A stretch of DNA of 17,397 nt from Propionibacteriaceae bacterium (lineage in GTDB: Bacteria > Actinomycetota > Actinomycetes > Propionibacteriales > Propionibacteriaceae). The DNA lies in NCBI GenBank assembly GCA_003451975.1, contig DMIX01000090.1, forward strand, positions 1 to 17,397. The letters run 5' to 3'. The notes beneath the pieces are model-generated. The model was not told the DNA's origin and made no database searches. It saw only the letters and a program-made list of their open reading frames with translations. Shown here in pieces: positions 14,386-17,397 of this stretch (position 1 is its first letter; each line of letters begins with the position of its first letter). A program made the translations under genes and the position numbers.

Positions 14386-15894
14386 TCAGCCCTTCATGGT
14401 GCCGGTCTCGAGGAACCGAGCATGCCAACTGAGCGCCTTGTTCAGGTCGTGAGGGGTGTGCGCACTGTTGGTCGCCTTCGCGGCCTGAGCGACGTACTCC
14501 TCCAGCTGCGCCTTGTAGTCGGGGTGGGCGCAGTTGTCGATGACGACCTTGGCGCGCTTGGCCGGCGGCAGGCCGCGCAGATCGGCCAGACCCTGCTCGG
14601 TGATGATCACCATGACGTCGTGCTCGGTGTGGTCGTGGTGGGAGACCATTGGCACGATCGCCGAGATCGCGCCACCCTTGGCCGTGGACGGCGTGACGAA
14701 GGTGGAGATGAAGGCGTTGCGGGTGAAGTCGCCCGAGCCGCCGATGCCGTTCTGCATCTTGGAGCCCATGATGTGGGTGGAGTTCACATTGCCATAGATG
14801 TCGGCCTCGATCAGGCCGTTGGTGGAGATCACACCGAGACGGCGAATCACCTCGGGGTTGTTCGAGATCTCCTGCGAACGAAGGATGATCTTGTCGCGGT
14901 AGTGGGCTGCATTGTCGTTCATCTTGGTGGCGTACTCCGGGCTCAGCGAGAACGCCGTGGCCGAGGCGACGGCCATCTTGCCGGAATTCAGCAGGTCAAC
15001 CATGCCGTCCTGGATCACCTCGGTGTAGGAGGTGATGTTCTCAAACGGGCCCTCCAGCAGGCCGGCGAGCACAGCATTGGCGATATTGCCCACACCGGAC
15101 TGCAACGGCAGCAGGTTCTTCGGCAGGCGCCCCTGCTTGACCTCATTGGCCAGGAAGTCCAACAGGTGCCCGGCGATCAGACGGGATTCGTTGTCGAGCG
15201 GCTTGAACGGGGTGTTGCGGTCCTCGGAGTCGGTCTCCACCACGGCGACGACCTTGGCTGGGTCGATCTTGATCGTGGTGCTGCCGATGCGGTCCCCGGC
15301 GGCCATGATCGGGATCGGGGTGCGGTTGGGCGGCAGCGCGCTGCCCTCGTAGACGTCGTGCATGCCGGTGAGGTCGATGCTCTGCCAGGAGTTGACCTCC
15401 AAGATGACCTTGTCGGCGGCCTCCAACCAGATGGTGTTGTTGCCCATCGACGAGGAGGGCACCAGTTCGCCGTCGGCGGTGATGGCGGTGACCTCGATCA
15501 GCGCGACGTCCAGCTTGCCCATGAACCCCGCCCACGCCTGTGGGCCGGAGTGAGACAGGTGGATGTCCTGGTAGCCGGAAATGCCCTCGTTGATCTTGTT
15601 TCGCATGATCGGATCGGATTGGTACGGCATGCGGTAGCCGACGGCGTCGGCCTCGGCGAGTACCCCGTCCATCTCCGGTGCGGTGGAGGCTCCGGTGAGT
15701 ACTCCGATCTTGAATTCCTCGCCCCGGGCATGGGCCTCTTTGGCGATGGCTGCGATGGCACCGGGTACCGCCTTCGGGTAGCCAGCCCCGGTGAAGCCGG
15801 AGAATCCGACGTTCATGCCGTTCTTGATGATTTTGGCTGCGTCTTCCGCGCTGCAGACCTTGCTGCGGAACTCCGCGCTCGCGATACGCGACAT
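14386..15894 (-). CDS. Succinyl-CoA:acetate/propionate CoA-transferase (acetyl-CoA hydrolase family)
   Basis: The 502-residue enzyme belongs to the acetyl-CoA hydrolase/transferase family, as in Acetobacter AarC and the propionibacterial succinyl-CoA:propionate CoA-transferase. It moves CoA between succinyl-CoA and acetate or propionate in the cytosol, closing the propionate fermentation cycle. The N-terminal half opens with AAKIIKNGMNVGFSGFTGAG (19-38). The likely catalytic Glu is E292 in SYTEVIQDG, and GIGGSGDFTRNAF (383-395) matches the CoA/oxyanion glycine loop. VMVIITEQGLADLRGL (428-443) is also typical. Acetate versus propionate as acceptor cannot be decided. I choose ATG 15894 because GAGGAG precedes it by 5 bases and the protein then aligns in length; the frame open to 16020 adds 42 non-family-like residues. 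The promoter carries a palindrome (15923-15947), and a strong hairpin follows the gene. Confidence 0.93.
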   Translation of the reverse strand: MSRIASAEFRSKVCSAEDAAKIIKNGMNVGFSGFTGAGYPKAVPGAIAAIAKEAHARGEEFKIGVLTGASTAPEMDGVLAEADAVGYRMPYQSDPIMRNKINEGISGYQDIHLSHSGPQAWAGFMGKLDVALIEVTAITADGELVPSSSMGNNTIWLEAADKVILEVNSWQSIDLTGMHDVYEGSALPPNRTPIPIMAAGDRIGSTTIKIDPAKVVAVVETDSEDRNTPFKPLDNESRLIAGHLLDFLANEVKQGRLPKNLLPLQSGVGNIANAVLAGLLEGPFENITSYTEVIQDGMVDLLNSGKMAVASATAFSLSPEYATKMNDNAAHYRDKIILRSQEISNNPEVIRRLGVISTNGLIEADIYGNVNSTHIMGSKMQNGIGGSGDFTRNAFISTFVTPSTAKGGAISAIVPMVSHHDHTEHDVMVIITEQGLADLRGLPPAKRAKVVIDNCAHPDYKAQLEEYVAQAAKATNSAHTPHDLNKALSWHARFLETGTMKG

Positions 15895-15922
15895 GTCACT
15901 CCTCGACGGTGGTTGGATCACG

Positions 15923-15947
15923 CACAGGCTACAGATTCTGAAGCCTG
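15923..15947. promoter_or_regulatory. 25-base palindromic operator candidate upstream of the CoA-transferase
   Basis: The sequence is ACAGGCT, A, CAGA, T, TCTG, A, AGCCTGT, in which 11 of 12 arm positions are symmetric around the central base. It lies 29-53 bases before the CoA-transferase start and covers the presumed -10 box. That is the position expected for a repressor site. The binding protein is unknown; the nearest regulator gene in the window is the TetR at 12817-13416. Confidence 0.5.
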
Positions 15948-15956
15948 TACGGGTCA
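15925..15956 (-). promoter_or_regulatory. Candidate CoA-transferase promoter
   Basis: On the minus strand TTGACC (15951-15956) resembles a -35 box and TAGCCT (15925-15930) matches the -10 type seen elsewhere in this window. The 20-base spacer is longer than the usual 16-18, so it may be a weak or activated promoter. The -10 lies inside the left arm of the 25-base palindrome. Confidence 0.35.
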
Positions 15957-16223
15957 AATGGCCAGCTTTTGTCCGCGATTGTTCGCCCTGGTGAGTTTGT
16001 ATTATCAAGGGGTGATGCACGGAATGTGAGCCGGAGCCATCCTCGGGGCCGCTTCGTCGTGACGTGGCAACGGGTGCCCGGCATCTGGCTCGGGCACCCG
16101 TGTGCAGTACTTCTGAATGGCATCCGCGGAACGGCTATCCACCTACAGACCATGGTGCCACCGCCGCACCGCTGTGGTGGGGCGAGCGAGCGGGTAGCCT
16201 CATTGGGTGACACCCGGGCGGGT
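15957..16223. other. Intergenic spacer without a supported gene
   Basis: Together with the promoter region at 15895-15956, this is a 329-base gap between the CoA-transferase start and the DUF1015 stop. Short open frames on both strands lack ribosome sites and look like chance. The only structures seen are the perfect hairpin at 16070-16101 and an imperfect stem near 16158-16180, just past the DUF1015 stop. No RNA gene was recognised. Confidence 0.6.
16070..16101 (-). terminator. Perfect 11-base hairpin downstream of the DUF1015 gene
   Basis: ACGGGTGCCCG (16070-16080) and CGGGCACCCGT (16091-16101) are perfect complements around a 10-base loop. The hairpin lies about 120 bases past the DUF1015 stop on the minus strand. 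No T-run follows on either side, so a terminator is plausible but not proven; it could also be a regulatory or RNA structure. Confidence 0.4.
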
Positions 16224-17397
16224 TCACCAAAGCGCCGCCGTCGGACGCATCACCAGCCCGGTGCGCAGTTTCGGAGTGAAGAAGGTTGACTTCGGAGGCA
16301 TTAAAAGCCCTTCTCGGGCGGTCCTTCGGATCTCATCCAAGGACGTCGGCCGGATCAGCACCGCTGCTGCGACCGCCCCCGAAGCCACCAACTCCACGGT
16401 CTCGGTCAAACCGTGCTGATAACTCACCTGCGCCGACGAATCGGCCAAGGCATGCTCCAGATAGGCACCGTCGAGCCCCCGGACGCCGATGAAGGCGTCC
16501 GGCTTCGGGATGAGCCAGTGTGCTGAACCGTCAGGGGCCAGCAGCACCAAGCGGCCCCGTTCCACCATCTCGGCGAGCGTTTCGGGGCTGGGCGCCGGTG
16601 CGGGTTCGATCTCGAAACAGGTGGCCAAATCGCGCCGAAGCCCCGCAAATTCTATGCCCGTATACACCCTGTGGATGGCTTCGATGCTGAGCTGATCCTC
16701 GATCAGTTCATTGACGAAAGCCAGCGTAAACTCAGCTGCGTCAGCCGTGTCCCCGGTGGCTGCCCGCACCTCGTCTCGGTAGTTTCGTGAGATCGCGTAA
16801 CGGTGGTGGCCGTCGGCGATCAGCACGTCATCGGCAGCCAGGATCTCGGTGATGGCTTCGATCCGCGCTGGATCGGTGATCCGCTCCACGCGATGCACCA
16901 CGCCGTCGACGTCGAGTTCGCCCACTGCCTCGGCCGGGGCGGCCAGAGCCTCGGTGAGGCCAGCGGCCAGGGACAGACCCCACACCGGCGAGGTGTTGGT
17001 TGCGGTCGCCCGAGTCAGATCCAGCCGGTCGGTGACCGCCTTGGCAGTGGTTCGCTCGTGGGGCAGCACACCGCCGGCGTCGATGTCGACCACCTCGAGC
17101 CCGGTGAGGACTCCGCTGATCACCCGCTGTGATCCGGTGGCGTCGGTGAATTGCATGCGATAGATCGTCAGCGACGGCACCGGATCCATCACTAATACCC
17201 CCTCGGCGAGCCACTCCTGCAGGGTTCGGGCGGCGCGCTGGTATCCCGCTTCGTCGGGGGTGGGCACATCGACGTGCACGATGTTGTGGACGTCACGAGC
17301 GGCCAACTGCGCGACGTCGGCTGCCGAAAGCACGTCATAGGGCGGTGCGATCACTGCAGTGAGGTCAGCGTTCGGGGCGTAGCGGATTGCGGGGAAT
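16224..17397 (-). CDS. DUF1015-family protein, 5' end beyond the window
   Basis: The frame is open to the right edge of the window. Reading in from there gives FPAIRYAPNADLTAV and then IAPPYDVLS, which matches the usual DUF1015 N-terminus, so the GTG at 17354 is an internal codon and the true start lies outside. About 390 residues are visible, close to full length. Family marks are APPYDVLS, PHERTTAKAVTDRLDL, ADGHHRYAIS and the ending GLLMPPKSTFFTPKLRTGLVM. The protein is soluble and has no signal peptide. The molecular function of DUF1015 proteins is not something I can state with confidence. It is transcribed in the same direction as the CoA-transferase but separated by 329 bases and a hairpin, so they are probably separate units. 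Confidence 0.88.
   Translation of the reverse strand, partial: FPAIRYAPNADLTAVIAPPYDVLSAADVAQLAARDVHNIVHVDVPTPDEAGYQRAARTLQEWLAEGVLVMDPVPSLTIYRMQFTDATGSQRVISGVLTGLEVVDIDAGGVLPHERTTAKAVTDRLDLTRATATNTSPVWGLSLAAGLTEALAAPAEAVGELDVDGVVHRVERITDPARIEAITEILAADDVLIADGHHRYAISRNYRDEVRAATGDTADAAEFTLAFVNELIEDQLSIEAIHRVYTGIEFAGLRRDLATCFEIEPAPAPSPETLAEMVERGRLVLLAPDGSAHWLIPKPDAFIGVRGLDGAYLEHALADSSAQVSYQHGLTETVELVASGAVAAAVLIRPTSLDEIRRTAREGLLMPPKSTFFTPKLRTGLVMRPTAALW

Noticed and set aside
14422..16029. 535-codon open frame on the + strand
   Set aside because: It is antisense to the CoA-transferase gene, is rich in Val/Gly/Asp/Arg and has no recognisable domain.
16195..16419. TAGCCT followed 6 bases later by GTG and a 70-codon + strand frame, looking like a leaderless gene
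   Set aside because: Most of the frame is antisense to the conserved DUF1015 C-terminus, the peptide has no recognisable features, and the spacing is one base off the other leaderless boxes. Chance is more likely.

Overview
The window is a high-GC actinobacterial chromosome segment. Gene content points to a propionic-acid bacterium or a close relative (order Propionibacteriales). It carries a probable pyrophosphate-type phosphoenolpyruvate carboxykinase of about 1,135 residues, an enzyme known from Propionibacterium freudenreichii, and an acetyl-CoA hydrolase-family succinyl-CoA:carboxylate CoA-transferase. Trehalose synthesis by a TreY-TreZ route, GTG and TTG starts and TANNNT-type leaderless -10 boxes fit the same group. 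No rRNA, tRNA, CRISPR array, transposase or phage gene was seen.

Layout. Positions 1-2204 (+) hold three closely packed genes: the end of an Ala/Gly/Ser-rich repeat-like protein, a small 159-residue protein of unknown function, and a zinc-ribbon/RDD membrane protein. Positions 2188-6680 (-) hold the PPi-PEPCK gene followed by a dihydroorotate-dehydrogenase-like flavoprotein. Positions 6763-7362 (+) encode a multi-pass membrane protein, converging on a solitary PemK/MazF-like gene (7353-7844, -). Positions 7920-12147 (+) contain a possible 30-codon leader ORF and one very long gene in which maltooligosyltrehalose synthase (TreY) and maltooligosyltrehalose trehalohydrolase (TreZ) are fused. Positions 12152-13416 (-) hold a TetR regulator and a downstream membrane protein. 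A HAD phosphatase (13454-14107, +) follows. A repeat-rich spacer (14108-14385) separates it from the CoA-transferase gene (14386-15894, -). After a 329-base spacer, a DUF1015 gene (16224 to the window edge, -) is cut off at its 5' end.

How the genes relate. PPi-PEPCK interconverts PEP and oxaloacetate at the entry to the reductive (Wood-Werkman) branch that leads to succinyl-CoA and propionate. The CoA-transferase moves CoA between succinate and acetate or propionate, so both enzymes fit one fermentation even though they are not one operon. TreY-TreZ turns the reducing ends of alpha-1,4-glucans such as glycogen into trehalose, a storage and stress sugar. The other genes look like ordinary housekeeping or regulatory genes.

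The most notable features are the TreY-TreZ fusion with its upstream mini-ORF, a 25-base near-perfect palindrome over the CoA-transferase promoter, the PPi-PEPCK itself, and the repeat/hairpin cluster at 14149-14312. The two edge genes (1-894 and 16224-17397) are incomplete: both reading frames stay open to the window ends.
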